Source of the DNA: Desulfovibrio sp.
GTDB lineage: Bacteria > Desulfobacterota > Desulfovibrionia > Desulfovibrionales > Desulfovibrionaceae
Direction of reading: 5' to 3'
DNA length: 7,176 nt
Assembly (NCBI GenBank): GCA_028708195.1
Contig: JAQVZK010000119.1
Location: 1 to 7,176, forward strand
Below, piece by piece: positions 1 to 5,897 of this stretch. The notes under the pieces are model-generated. The model did not search any database. It saw only the letters and a program-made list of their open reading frames with translations, and was not told where the DNA came from. The first letter of the stretch is position 1, and each line of letters begins with the position of its first letter. Made by a program: the position numbers and the translations under genes.

Positions 1-1044
1 CTGCGTCTTTTGCAGGAAACGTCGGATTTGCTGCAACGTATGAATGCGCGTGATCCGGCTGAAAATGGCACGGTCAAAAGTACCGCTGGCAGTGGTAGCA
101 GTGCGGGGGCGCGTGGCAGCGGCAACCTTGGCAATGTATACCGTGCGCCAGTGGGCATGCACGATGCGCCGGATTTTGCCAAGCAGAGCCCGCACGGCGG
201 CGACGCCCGTAAGAACTCGCTGGACGAGGCTTTTTCTGGCCGTGCGGGAGCGCAAGCGCCTTCTGTGCTTGCTGGGTCTTCTGGTGCTGGCGCCGCTCCT
301 GCCGCTGGCGCCGCTCCAGTTGCTGCTCCAGATGCCGCCCCTGCCGTTCCCGAACCTTTTCTTACCGACGTTGTCTGGACAGAACGGCACTGGAACAGGG
401 CTTCGCGGCAGTTGCAGGCTCTGATGCAGGTACAGGATTCTCTGGAATTTGACCCGGAGGGCTGGCTTGTGCCTGACGGGCATCTGCCCCGGCTGGAGCA
501 GGCATCGGCCCAGTTGCCGCAAAGTCCTGCTGCGTGGCTCTTGCTGGCCGAGGCGCAGTTGCGGCGCGGGTTGCCGCTGCAAAGCATTGCTTCGTGTGAC
601 GCTGGCCTGGCGCTGGATTCTGGTCTGAACAGGGCGCGTTACATTCGGGCGCTTGGGCACTGGCGGTTACAGCAGTTTGCCCTTGCGGAGGGTGACCTGA
701 CTTCTTCTTTGGACGATCGGCACGGCCTTGCGCCTCAGGGTGAGGACAGGGCGCGGCGCTTGCGGGCGCGTGGGGCCGTGCGCATGCAAAGGCGCGACAT
801 GGCGGGCATGTGTGAGGACTTTGGCGCGGCCTGTGCGCTTGGCGAGTGTGAAGAGCTGATTTTGGCCAGGGCGCAGCAGCACTGCCTGCCTGTTGCGGCA
901 ACGGAGCTTCAGGCCGGTCCGAATGCCCGGCAGCACAATACGTCTGCCAGCCCTGAGGGAGAAACGTCCGACGTGAAAGGCGCGGGAGCCTCCTCCGCAG
1001 ACCCGTCCAAGCCAGATGTCGCAACCGGGGAAGTAAAGCCGTGA
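1..1044 (+). CDS. TPR-like repeat protein with Ala/Pro-rich linker, 5' end outside the window
   Basis: The frame is open to the left edge (codons CTG CGT CTT TTG), so the N-terminus is missing. A TTG at 10 is only the first possible start inside and has no visible ribosome site. Numbering from that TTG gives 344 residues. Residues 24-115 are low complexity, rich in Gly, Ser, Ala and Pro, and look like a flexible linker. Residues 117-290 are helical. Around 175-203, 208-235 and 250-280 there are three stretches with the spacing of tetratricopeptide repeats (an AWLLLAEAQLRRG-type helix pair, a YIRALGHWRL helix, then an RARGAVRMQRRDM...CEDF...C segment). The last stretch carries several Cys (268, 275, 280, 292). 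The tail after 300 is disordered and polar. TPR proteins usually act as protein-protein scaffolds, and the partner here is unknown. The stop overlaps the next start as GTGA, so the two genes are probably translationally coupled. TPR assignment is by eye and moderate; function is not recognised. Confidence 0.75.
   Translation: MRLLQETSDLLQRMNARDPAENGTVKSTAGSGSSAGARGSGNLGNVYRAPVGMHDAPDFAKQSPHGGDARKNSLDEAFSGRAGAQAPSVLAGSSGAGAAPAAGAAPVAAPDAAPAVPEPFLTDVVWTERHWNRASRQLQALMQVQDSLEFDPEGWLVPDGHLPRLEQASAQLPQSPAAWLLLAEAQLRRGLPLQSIASCDAGLALDSGLNRARYIRALGHWRLQQFALAEGDLTSSLDDRHGLAPQGEDRARRLRARGAVRMQRRDMAGMCEDFGAACALGECEELILARAQQHCLPVAATELQAGPNARQHNTSASPEGETSDVKGAGASSADPSKPDVATGEVKP
286..321 (+). repeat. Two-copy 18-base in-frame tandem repeat in the Ala/Pro linker
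   Basis: GCTGGCGCCGCTCC occurs at 286-299 and again at 304-317, giving an 18-base unit read in frame as A-G-A-A-P-A then A-G-A-A-P-V (residues 93-104 of the upstream TPR-like protein). A degenerate continuation (GCTGCTCCAG) follows. It is a short coding minisatellite in a disordered linker and could vary in copy number between strains; that variability is inference. Confidence 0.6.
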
Positions 1045-1385
1045 GTCGTGAGCCTCTGCTTAAAGTTTATGGGCATGTATACCCGGTGAGCGCTGTATGT
1101 TACGCCGACCTGGCAGCCGCCTGCGCCGACGCCCTGCCCGACGCGGAGGATATTCCCGTGCTGGAAAGGGACGGGGACATGGCGCGTATTTCTTTTGAGG
1201 GCGTGTACTTTCCTGTGGACGAAGTGCTGGAGGTGCTGGCACGGCATCTGGGGGCAGAGCATAAGGGCAAGCTGGACGTGTTGGATATGGAAGGCTGGCG
1301 CTTGACGCGCCATGTGTTTGAAGGAGGGCGCATCACCAGCAGCAGTGCGCCGCTGAACAATGTTCTGGATTATTCAGGCCACTAG
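1041..1385 (+). CDS. Conserved-looking small protein of unknown function (114 aa)
   Basis: The GTG start at 1041 overlaps the stop of the upstream TPR-like gene in a four-base GTGA. A weak purine-rich GGGGAAG about eight bases before it may serve as ribosome site, so re-initiation from the upstream gene is likely. The product is acidic, with no signal peptide, membrane segment or Cys cluster. It appears as a single alpha/beta domain: short strands near residues 6-13 (LKVYGHVY) and 46-57 (MARISFEGVYFP), then a helix (VDEVLEVLARHL), then LDVLDMEGWRLTRHVF and a polar C-terminus. I do not recognise the family. Its place immediately behind the TPR-like gene suggests they work together, but nothing in the sequence states the role. 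Coding is supported by the overlap, clean frame and third-position GC bias. Confidence 0.75.
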   Translation: MSREPLLKVYGHVYPVSAVCYADLAAACADALPDAEDIPVLERDGDMARISFEGVYFPVDEVLEVLARHLGAEHKGKLDVLDMEGWRLTRHVFEGGRITSSSAPLNNVLDYSGH

Positions 1386-1449
1386 GGGCTGTTCCCAAAT
1401 AATTCTTTTGTCCAACTGGCTGCGTCAAACGGTTTTTATTTTGTGGCTG

Positions 1450-1476
1450 GGGCAGGGAAGATTTTTCTTGCTGCCC
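1450..1476. other. Hairpin in the convergent intergenic gap; not a canonical terminator
   Basis: The 197-base gap 1386-1582 separates two convergent genes. The only clear structure is an inverted repeat: GGGCAG (1450-1455) pairs with CTGCCC (1471-1476), and inside it AAGA (1458-1461) pairs with TCTT (1466-1469) around a TTTT loop, with a small internal mismatch. Neither strand has a run of T just after the stem, so a Rho-independent terminator for the gene at 1041 or for tlyA is not convincing. The rest of the gap is relatively AT-rich and I see no ORF or other signal in it. Confidence 0.35.
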
Positions 1477-1582
1477 AACCCAGGGACGGCGGCGCATTGA
1501 CACCGGGGTTTTTGAAGGTTCTTTTCAAATCAAGCTGTTCCTGTGACGCACAAAGCAAAATATTTCCCCACAAAAAGTCCAT

Positions 1583-2353
1583 TTAACCAGCCACGTTTCG
1601 TTCAAACAGCGCCATATATTCCTGGTTGCCCTTGGGGCCTTTGATGGCGGCGGGCAGAACGCCGCGGCAGTTCAAATTGAGGTTTGCCCCGGCGAAGGCC
1701 AGTATTTTTTTGACGGCTCTTTGCCGTGCTTCTTCGTCCCGCACGACGCCCTTGACTGTCTCGCCCGGCCCCAGTTCGAACTGCGGTTTGATGAGGGTGG
1801 CCACCATGCCGCCGGGCTTGAGCCACGTCATGCAGGCGGGCAGCACCAGGGTTAGTGATATGAAGGAGACATCGGCCACCACCATATCCACCTGTTCAGG
1901 AATAAGTTCAGCGGGCGCGTGGCGCAGGTTGACGCCTTCAAGGTTGACAACGCGGGTGTCAGCCCGAAGTTTTTCGTGCAGCTGATTGCGGCCCACGTCC
2001 ACCGCGTACACGCGTGTGGCACCCCTTTGCAGCAGGCAGTCGGTGAAGCCGCCGGTGGATGCGCCTGCATCCAGGCAAACAAAGCCCGTCACGTCCAGTT
2101 TGAACTGGTCGAGAATGGTGATCAGTTTATAGGCCCCCCGGCTCACGTAGGGCTCTGGCTCAAGCAGGCTGAAGGCCGTGTCTGCGGGATAGGGATGTCC
2201 GGGTTTGGGCACAAGCTGGGGGGGCGCGCCGGGCGCGCATTGGGCAAGAATAATCTTGCCCGCCATGATCAGGCGGCGAGCCTGCTCGCGGCTTTCTGCA
2301 AGGCCCTGCTCAAAAACAAGCTGGTCTGCGCGTTGTCGTGGGTTTTTTGCCAT
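1583..2353 (-). CDS. tlyA: TlyA family rRNA (cytidine-2'-O)-methyltransferase
   Basis: The 256-residue product has the TlyA architecture: an N-terminal S4 RNA-binding domain (about 6-65, with RADQLVFEQGLAESREQARR) followed by a FtsJ/RrmJ-type SAM methyltransferase domain. The linker motif VSRGAYKL (70-77) holds the first catalytic Lys (76). The SAM motif LDAGASTGGFTD is at 94-105, acidic DVSFISL at 161-167, the second Lys in LIKPQFE (189), and Glu 245 in NQEYMALF, completing the K-D-K-E tetrad. Family members methylate 2'-O of C1920 in 23S rRNA (TlyA type I) or also C1409 in 16S rRNA (type II); sequence alone does not settle which. I chose the ATG at 2353 because the S4 domain starts just after it. 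The only longer option is a TTG at 2422, adding 23 unrelated residues without a ribosome site. No Shine-Dalgarno precedes the ATG either; see the promoter entry. The gene is single and divergent from rpmE. Confidence 0.93.
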   Translation of the reverse strand: MAKNPRQRADQLVFEQGLAESREQARRLIMAGKIILAQCAPGAPPQLVPKPGHPYPADTAFSLLEPEPYVSRGAYKLITILDQFKLDVTGFVCLDAGASTGGFTDCLLQRGATRVYAVDVGRNQLHEKLRADTRVVNLEGVNLRHAPAELIPEQVDMVVADVSFISLTLVLPACMTWLKPGGMVATLIKPQFELGPGETVKGVVRDEEARQRAVKKILAFAGANLNLNCRGVLPAAIKGPKGNQEYMALFERNVAG

Positions 2354-2359
2354 GCGGGC

Positions 2360-2388
2360 TATATAGCGCCGAAGGGCCGCGCTGGCAA
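2360..2388 (-). promoter_or_regulatory. Putative tlyA promoter, predicted to give a leaderless mRNA
   Basis: On the minus strand, TTGCCA (2388-2383) is followed by a 17-base spacer and TATATA (2365-2360). These are 5/6 matches to both sigma-70 hexamers at ideal spacing. Exactly six bases separate the -10 from the tlyA ATG, so a standard +1 would be the A of that ATG. This fits the absence of any Shine-Dalgarno sequence. The rpmE promoter facing the other way has the same -35 and the same GCGCTATAT block. The elements are seen directly; activity and start point are inferred. Confidence 0.55.
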
Positions 2389-2395
2389 TGCGGCC
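2375..2395. repeat. Inverted repeat GGCCGC-N9-GCGGCC spanning the tlyA -35
   Basis: GGCCGC at 2375-2380 and GCGGCC at 2390-2395 form a perfect 6+6 inverted repeat. Its nine-base centre contains the -35 hexamer of the putative tlyA promoter. It could be an operator for a dimeric regulator or a chance GC palindrome. The octamer GGCAATGC also occurs twice nearby (2384-2391 and 2399-2406, 15 bases apart). Confidence 0.3.
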
Positions 2396-2501
2396 GCAGG
2401 CAATGCTGGGTCTGGTGGACAATCAAAGGGCGCAGTGGGCAATCCGAAGCGCCGCAGAGGCTTGCAATGGGCGGCACCGTATGGCCTTTCTGTCTTACCC
2501 C

Positions 2502-2530
2502 TTGCCAAATGTTAAAAGAAGCGCTATATG
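2502..2530 (+). promoter_or_regulatory. Putative rpmE promoter
   Basis: TTGCCA (2502-2507), a 17-base spacer ending in GCGC, then TATATG (2525-2530). The -35 is a 5/6 and the -10 a 4/6 match to sigma-70 consensus. Transcription would start near 2537, giving a leader of about 93 bases before rpmE. The identical -35, spacing and GCGCTATAT block in the divergent tlyA promoter make chance less likely. It may drive rpmE, the DUF1385 gene and prfA as one unit, because only small gaps and no good terminator lie between them. Confidence 0.55.
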
Positions 2531-2535
2531 GTTTG

Positions 2536-2621
2536 CCCTTGTGCGAGATGTTTTCGCACCAAGGGAAAAACGCGCGGGCGTCTGGCAATAATTTAGCCGG
2601 ATTATGCCGCGTTCCACGAGG
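2536..2621 (+). promoter_or_regulatory. Candidate structured 5' leader of rpmE (two stem-loops plus Shine-Dalgarno)
   Basis: Stem-loop 1: CCCTTGTGCGA (2536-2546) pairs with TCGCACCAAGGG (2554-2565), eleven base pairs with one unpaired C and a seven-base loop. Stem-loop 2: GGCA (2584-2587) and TAAT (2589-2592) pair with ATTA (2601-2604) and TGCC (2605-2608), with one bulged A and an eight-base loop. The Shine-Dalgarno GAGG (2618-2621) follows, eight bases before the ATG. Stem 1 is not followed by T residues on either strand, so it is not a terminator. bL31 represses its own mRNA in Escherichia coli and bL31 leaders have been predicted in other phyla. A similar autoregulatory role here is inference from position and fold; covariation was not tested. 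Confidence 0.4.
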
Positions 2622-2629
2622 TAGCTGCC

Positions 2630-2842
2630 ATGAAGAAAGATATTCATCCCAAAGTGTTTAATGCCACCATTACTTGCGCTTGCGGCAACGAAGAAAGCGT
2701 GCTCTCCACCAAGGGCGAGCAGGTGAGCGTCGAAGTTTGTTCCGCTTGCCATCCTTTCTACACGGGCAAGCAGCGCTTCCTTGATACGGCTGGCCGCATT
2801 GACCGCTTCCGTAAAAAGTACGCCAAGTTTGAGCCTAAATAG
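2630..2842 (+). CDS. rpmE: 50S ribosomal protein bL31, zinc-binding (C+) form
   Basis: This 70-residue protein is full length and begins [10 protein letters not shown] like bL31. It bears the conserved [24 protein letters not shown] block at 37-60. Four Cys (16, 18, 37, 40) form the zinc site of the C+ paralogue type, as opposed to the zinc-free C- form made under zinc starvation. bL31 sits at the central protuberance of the large subunit and forms an intersubunit bridge to the small subunit head. The ATG at 2630 has GAGG eight bases upstream. The gene is preceded by a possible structured leader and followed after 16 bases by the DUF1385 gene. In zinc-limited cells C+ bL31 can act as a zinc reservoir when a C- copy exists; no such copy is in this window. 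Confidence 0.97.
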   Translation: MKKDIHPKVFNATITCACGNEESVLSTKGEQVSVEVCSACHPFYTGKQRFLDTAGRIDRFRKKYAKFEPK

Positions 2843-2858
2843 TAGCGGGCGGCAGGAG

Positions 2859-3899
2859 ATGCCGCACAAGGATGACGCACAGCAGGGAGCGCCAGGCAAG
2901 GCCGCAGGGGGGAAGCCCCGGTGGGTCATGATGGCGCTTTGTGCTTTGACGTCTGCCTGCCCCACTGTGGGCGGTCAGGCCGTCATGGAAGGCGTAATGA
3001 TGCGCAACGGCGACACCTACGGTCTTGCCGTACGCCAGGCCGACGGGGAGATTATTGCCCGCCGTCTGCCCTGGTTTTCGCTGGTGCGGCATCCTTGGCT
3101 GAAAAAGCCCTTTATGCGGGGCTTTCCTGTTTTGCTCGAAACGCTCGTCAACGGCATCAAGGCGCTTAACCGCTCGGTAGAGGTCGTGGCCCAGGGGCAG
3201 GAAGAGGAAATTTCCGGCTGGCATCTGGTGGTAACCATGCTGGCAGCCCTGCTTATGGCTATCGGCCTTTTTGTAGTGGTTCCGCACCTGCTCTCTTTGG
3301 CCATGCTGTGGCTGAATCTGGGCGGCGATGTGGAAGGACTGACCTTTCACCTGTGGGACGGCTTTTTCAAGTGCTGCATCTTTATGGGATACATAAAGGC
3401 CATCTCTTATGTGCCCGATATTCGCAGGGTTTTTCAGTACCACGGGGCAGAGCACAAGACCATTCACGCCTTTGAGTCTGGCGGTGAGGTAAACGCGGCA
3501 AGCGCTGCCGGCATGAGCCGCCTGCACCCCCGTTGCGGCACCACGTTTTTGCTCTTTGTCATCAGCATATCCATTATATTGCACGCGGTGCTGGTGCCTC
3601 TGCTGCTGGCTCTGTACACGCCGCAAAACGCCGTGGCAAAGCACGCCCTGACCATCTTTTTCAAGCTGCTGCTTATGGTGCCCATCAGCGCGCTGGCTTA
3701 CGAGCTCATCCGTTATGCGGCGCGCCTGCCTCAGGGGCCGCTTGCCAGCGTTTTGCGCGCGCCAGGCCTGGCCTTGCAAAAACTGACCACCTACGAGCCG
3801 GACCAAAGCCAACTCGAAGTGGCGGTAGTGGCCCTGCGTGAAGCCTTGGGGCCCGAAGCCGGGGAAAAAGTGCGCACGGTACCCTATACCGCGCAATAA
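2859..3899 (+). CDS. DUF1385 family integral membrane protein (YqhQ-like)
   Basis: The family signature [14 protein letters not shown] is at residues 38-51 and is followed by a soluble segment. About four membrane segments follow, near 122-150, 169-186, 229-254 and 262-286. Between the second and third lie the two most conserved DUF1385 motifs: [13 protein letters not shown] (194-206) and [11 protein letters not shown] (220-230), rich in His, Glu and Cys and plausible for metal or catalytic chemistry. The tail after 295 is soluble. The molecular role is not established to my knowledge. The gene is commonly found between rpmE and prfA, as here, which links it loosely to translation. Start choice is uncertain. 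The ATG at 2859 directly abuts AGGAG (2854-2858), too close for normal use. ATGs at 2928 and 2931 are nearer the conserved core but have only a weak GGTG. An earlier in-frame start at 2781 would lie inside rpmE and is unlikely. Confidence 0.88.
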   Translation: MPHKDDAQQGAPGKAAGGKPRWVMMALCALTSACPTVGGQAVMEGVMMRNGDTYGLAVRQADGEIIARRLPWFSLVRHPWLKKPFMRGFPVLLETLVNGIKALNRSVEVVAQGQEEEISGWHLVVTMLAALLMAIGLFVVVPHLLSLAMLWLNLGGDVEGLTFHLWDGFFKCCIFMGYIKAISYVPDIRRVFQYHGAEHKTIHAFESGGEVNAASAAGMSRLHPRCGTTFLLFVISISIILHAVLVPLLLALYTPQNAVAKHALTIFFKLLLMVPISALAYELIRYAARLPQGPLASVLRAPGLALQKLTTYEPDQSQLEVAVVALREALGPEAGEKVRTVPYTAQ

Positions 3900-3915
3900 C
3901 GCCCATTGCCCCTGC

Positions 3916-3954
3916 ACGGTCGGGCCAAGCCCGCCGTTCGCTGTTTCCGTTTTT
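3916..3954 (+). other. Hairpin between the DUF1385 gene and prfA
   Basis: ACGG (3916-3919) and CGGGC (3921-3925) pair with GCCCG (3929-3933) and CCGT (3934-3937). This gives nine base pairs with one bulged T and a CAA loop. A TTTTT run follows only at 3950-3954, twelve bases after the stem, so it is at best a weak attenuator or an RNA-processing/stability element in the 79-base gap. I do not call it a terminator. Confidence 0.3.
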
Positions 3955-3978
3955 GTCCACTGCCAGCCGGAGACCCCT

Positions 3979-5049
3979 ATGTTCGCCAAATTAGAAGGCC
4001 TGGAAAAAAAATATCTGGAGCTTGAGGATGCCCTCGCCCAGCCCGACGTTTTCAACGACCAGGACCATTACCGCAAGCTGACCAAGGCCCACGCCGACCT
4101 GCGCGACGTGGTGGATCTTTTTCGCCGTTACCGCTCCGTGAGCGAAGAGCTGGCCGAAAACAAGCAGCTGCTGCATGACGAAGACCCCGAAATGCGCGCC
4201 ATGGCCCAAGAAGAAGTGCATAAAGCCGAAGAAAAACTGCCGGAGCTTGAGCTCGAACTCAAGGTCATGCTGCTGCCCTCTGACCCCCTTGACGAAAAGA
4301 ATACCATTCTCGAAATCCGGGCTGGCACGGGTGGCGAAGAGGCCGCCCTTTTTGCCGCCGATCTTTTCCGCATGTATACACGCTTTGCGGAACTCAAGGG
4401 CTGGAAAGTGGAACTGATGAGCGAATCCGTCTCTGAAAGCGGCGGCTTCAAGGAAGTCATCTGCCTTATCGCCGGCGACCGCGTTTACAGCCACCTCAAG
4501 TTCGAAGCGGGCACCCACCGCGTACAGCGTGTGCCCGCCACCGAAACGCAGGGGCGCATCCACACCTCGGCAGCAACCGTGGCCGTTATGCCCGAAGCTG
4601 AAGAAGTTGATGTTGAAATTCGCCCCGACGACCTACGCATAGATATTTACCGCGCCTCCGGTGCGGGCGGCCAGCACGTCAACAAGACGGAATCGGCCGT
4701 GCGCATTACCCACTTGCCCACCAATACCGTGGTGACCTGCCAGGACGAACGCTCGCAGCACAAAAACAAGGCCCGTGCCATGAAGGTGCTTGCCTCACGC
4801 ATTCTCGCCGCTGAACGCGAACGCCAGAATTCGGAGCTGTCGGCTGACCGCAAGGCGCAGGTGGGCTCCGGTGACCGCTCCGAACGAATCCGTACCTACA
4901 ACTTCCCGCAGGGACGCTGCACAGACCACCGCATCAACCTGACCCTGTACTCTCTGGACAGGATAATGGAAGGCGAAATTCAGTCTCTGGTAGAAGCCCT
5001 GGGCACAGCCGCGCAGGCCGAAGCCCTCAGAGCACAGAATACGGACTAA
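3979..5049 (+). CDS. prfA: Peptide chain release factor 1 (RF1)
   Basis: The product is 356 residues, the normal RF1 length. RF1 reads UAA and UAG in the ribosomal A site and triggers peptidyl-tRNA hydrolysis. The tripeptide anticodon PAT is at 186-188 ([13 protein letters not shown]), which distinguishes it from RF2, where SPF stands. The catalytic GGQ is at 230-232 in [16 protein letters not shown], and its Gln is the usual target of PrmC methylation. The N-terminal 100 residues form the expected coiled helical domain, and [22 protein letters not shown] near 298-319 is family-typical. The ATG at 3979 has GGAGA (3969-3973) five bases upstream; an open frame extends further upstream but overlaps the DUF1385 gene and is not RF1-like. 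prmC, often the next gene in this neighbourhood, is absent: a terminator follows directly. Confidence 0.98.
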   Translation: MFAKLEGLEKKYLELEDALAQPDVFNDQDHYRKLTKAHADLRDVVDLFRRYRSVSEELAENKQLLHDEDPEMRAMAQEEVHKAEEKLPELELELKVMLLPSDPLDEKNTILEIRAGTGGEEAALFAADLFRMYTRFAELKGWKVELMSESVSESGGFKEVICLIAGDRVYSHLKFEAGTHRVQRVPATETQGRIHTSAATVAVMPEAEEVDVEIRPDDLRIDIYRASGAGGQHVNKTESAVRITHLPTNTVVTCQDERSQHKNKARAMKVLASRILAAERERQNSELSADRKAQVGSGDRSERIRTYNFPQGRCTDHRINLTLYSLDRIMEGEIQSLVEALGTAAQAEALRAQNTD

Positions 5050-5094
5050 GTTTTTAGTTTCGAAGATGTTTGAAAAACAGCCAGTGCATATGTC

Positions 5095-5129
5095 AAATCC
5101 CCGCAAGTCAGCAGCTTGCGGGGATTTTT
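5095..5129 (+). terminator. Strong Rho-independent terminator after prfA
   Basis: AAATCCCCGCAAG (5095-5107) pairs perfectly with CTTGCGGGGATTT (5115-5127) around the seven-base loop TCAGCAG. The stem runs into TTTTT (5125-5129). It lies 46 bases after the prfA stop. In the opposite direction the same stem ends in only three T residues, so it could also weakly end the converging rlpA operon. The remaining intergenic sequence 5130-5178 shows nothing else. Confidence 0.92.
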
Positions 5130-5178
5130 AATCTGGGGCCGGGCAGAAGGGTCGTAAGGGCATTGGGCAGGCTGGTCT

Positions 5179-5895
5179 CTAGTCGCCCACCACAAAGGCT
5201 CCGGGGTAAAGAATAGAGAAGATTTCAAGCTGCTTTTGCGCGCCAAAAGAATCGGGCCACGGCCCTGCCTGCACGTTCCACATATTGTTGCTGCCAAAGT
5301 GCATGCGGCTCTTGTGCCCGGCTCTGGCCAGATCCTTTGTCAGCCTGTCGGCATTGTCCTTGTTGGCAAAGGCGCCAATCTGCACAAAATAGGAGCCGGT
5401 AATGTCGCCGTCGCTGCGCATCTGTGGCACGCCGCCGAGGCTTTGAATGCGCACCCGGCCCGTGCCTGGGCCTATAATGCTCAATTGGGTGGCGGCCGCC
5501 CGCGAAAGGTCGATGACGCGGTCGCCCACAAAGGGGCCGCGGTCGTTGATGCGCACAATGATGCTGCGCCCGGTGCTCATACGCGTAACACGCACCTTGG
5601 TGCCCAGAGGCAAGAGCTTGTGGGCCGCCGTCATGGCATACTGGTTGTACCGTTCGCCATTGGCGGTGGTTTTTCCGTGAAAACCTGGGCCGTACCAGGA
5701 GGCGTCGCCCTCTCCAACAAAACCGTGGGCAGATTTGAGAGGATAGTAGGTTTTGCCGCGCACCGTATAGGGTTTGGTGCCGGTAACGCCGCCCTTGCGC
5801 CATGAGCCACCACCCCGTGACCCACACCCGGCCAGCAGCAGGGCGCAGAGCAGAAGTAAAAGGCAGTTCCGCGGCCAGCGGAGGGCAGGGGGCAT
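5179..5895 (-). CDS. rlpA: RlpA-type septal ring lytic transglycosylase lipoprotein with SPOR domain
   Basis: The 238-residue product starts with a lipoprotein signal peptide: basic MPPALRWPRN, a hydrophobic Leu-rich core, and lipobox LAGC with the lipidated Cys at 24. A Gly/Ser-rich linker follows. The RlpA double-psi beta-barrel spans about 62-155: ASWYGPGFHGKTTANGERYN, AAHKLLPLGTKVRV and INDRGPFVGDRVIDLS. These carry Glu 81, His 92 and Asp 118, the expected active-site residues by family comparison. A SPOR domain fills 166-238 (GSYFVQIGAF, then ADRLTKDLARAG). RlpA cleaves glycan strands stripped of peptides, and SPOR domains bring it to the septum by binding those strands. It therefore probably acts in daughter-cell separation at the outer membrane. 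The ATG is two bases after the upstream stop (TAAGCATG), with GGAG eleven bases before it, so it is coupled to the preceding gene. Confidence 0.95.
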   Translation of the reverse strand: MPPALRWPRNCLLLLLCALLLAGCGSRGGGSWRKGGVTGTKPYTVRGKTYYPLKSAHGFVGEGDASWYGPGFHGKTTANGERYNQYAMTAAHKLLPLGTKVRVTRMSTGRSIIVRINDRGPFVGDRVIDLSRAAATQLSIIGPGTGRVRIQSLGGVPQMRSDGDITGSYFVQIGAFANKDNADRLTKDLARAGHKSRMHFGSNNMWNVQAGPWPDSFGAQKQLEIFSILYPGAFVVGD

Positions 5896-5897
5896 GC

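Noticed and set aside
1060..1376. Minus-strand frames opposite the 114-aa gene
   Set aside because: Arg/Pro/Ser-rich composition typical of GC-skewed antisense frames; the plus-strand frame has a start overlap and a normal amino-acid profile.
1386..1402. GGGCTGTTCCCAAATAA resembling an insertion-sequence end
   Set aside because: No inverted partner, no target duplication and no transposase remnant in the gap.
2354..2422. Longer tlyA starting at TTG 2422
   Set aside because: The extra 23 residues are not TlyA-like, there is no Shine-Dalgarno, and they cover the promoter-like sequence.
2388..2591. Open frame of 67 codons on the plus strand upstream of rpmE
   Set aside because: No ribosome site, composition unlike a protein I can place, and it runs across the putative rpmE promoter and leader stems; most likely chance.
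3838..3978. Upstream in-frame extension of prfA to 3838
   Set aside because: It overlaps the end of the DUF1385 gene, is not RF1-like, and the ATG at 3979 has a good ribosome site and standard family length.
2835..4055. Long minus-strand frame of 406 codons
   Set aside because: It is the antisense shadow of the DUF1385 gene and the start of prfA, both firmly coding on the plus strand; its Gln/His-rich composition is typical of a shadow.
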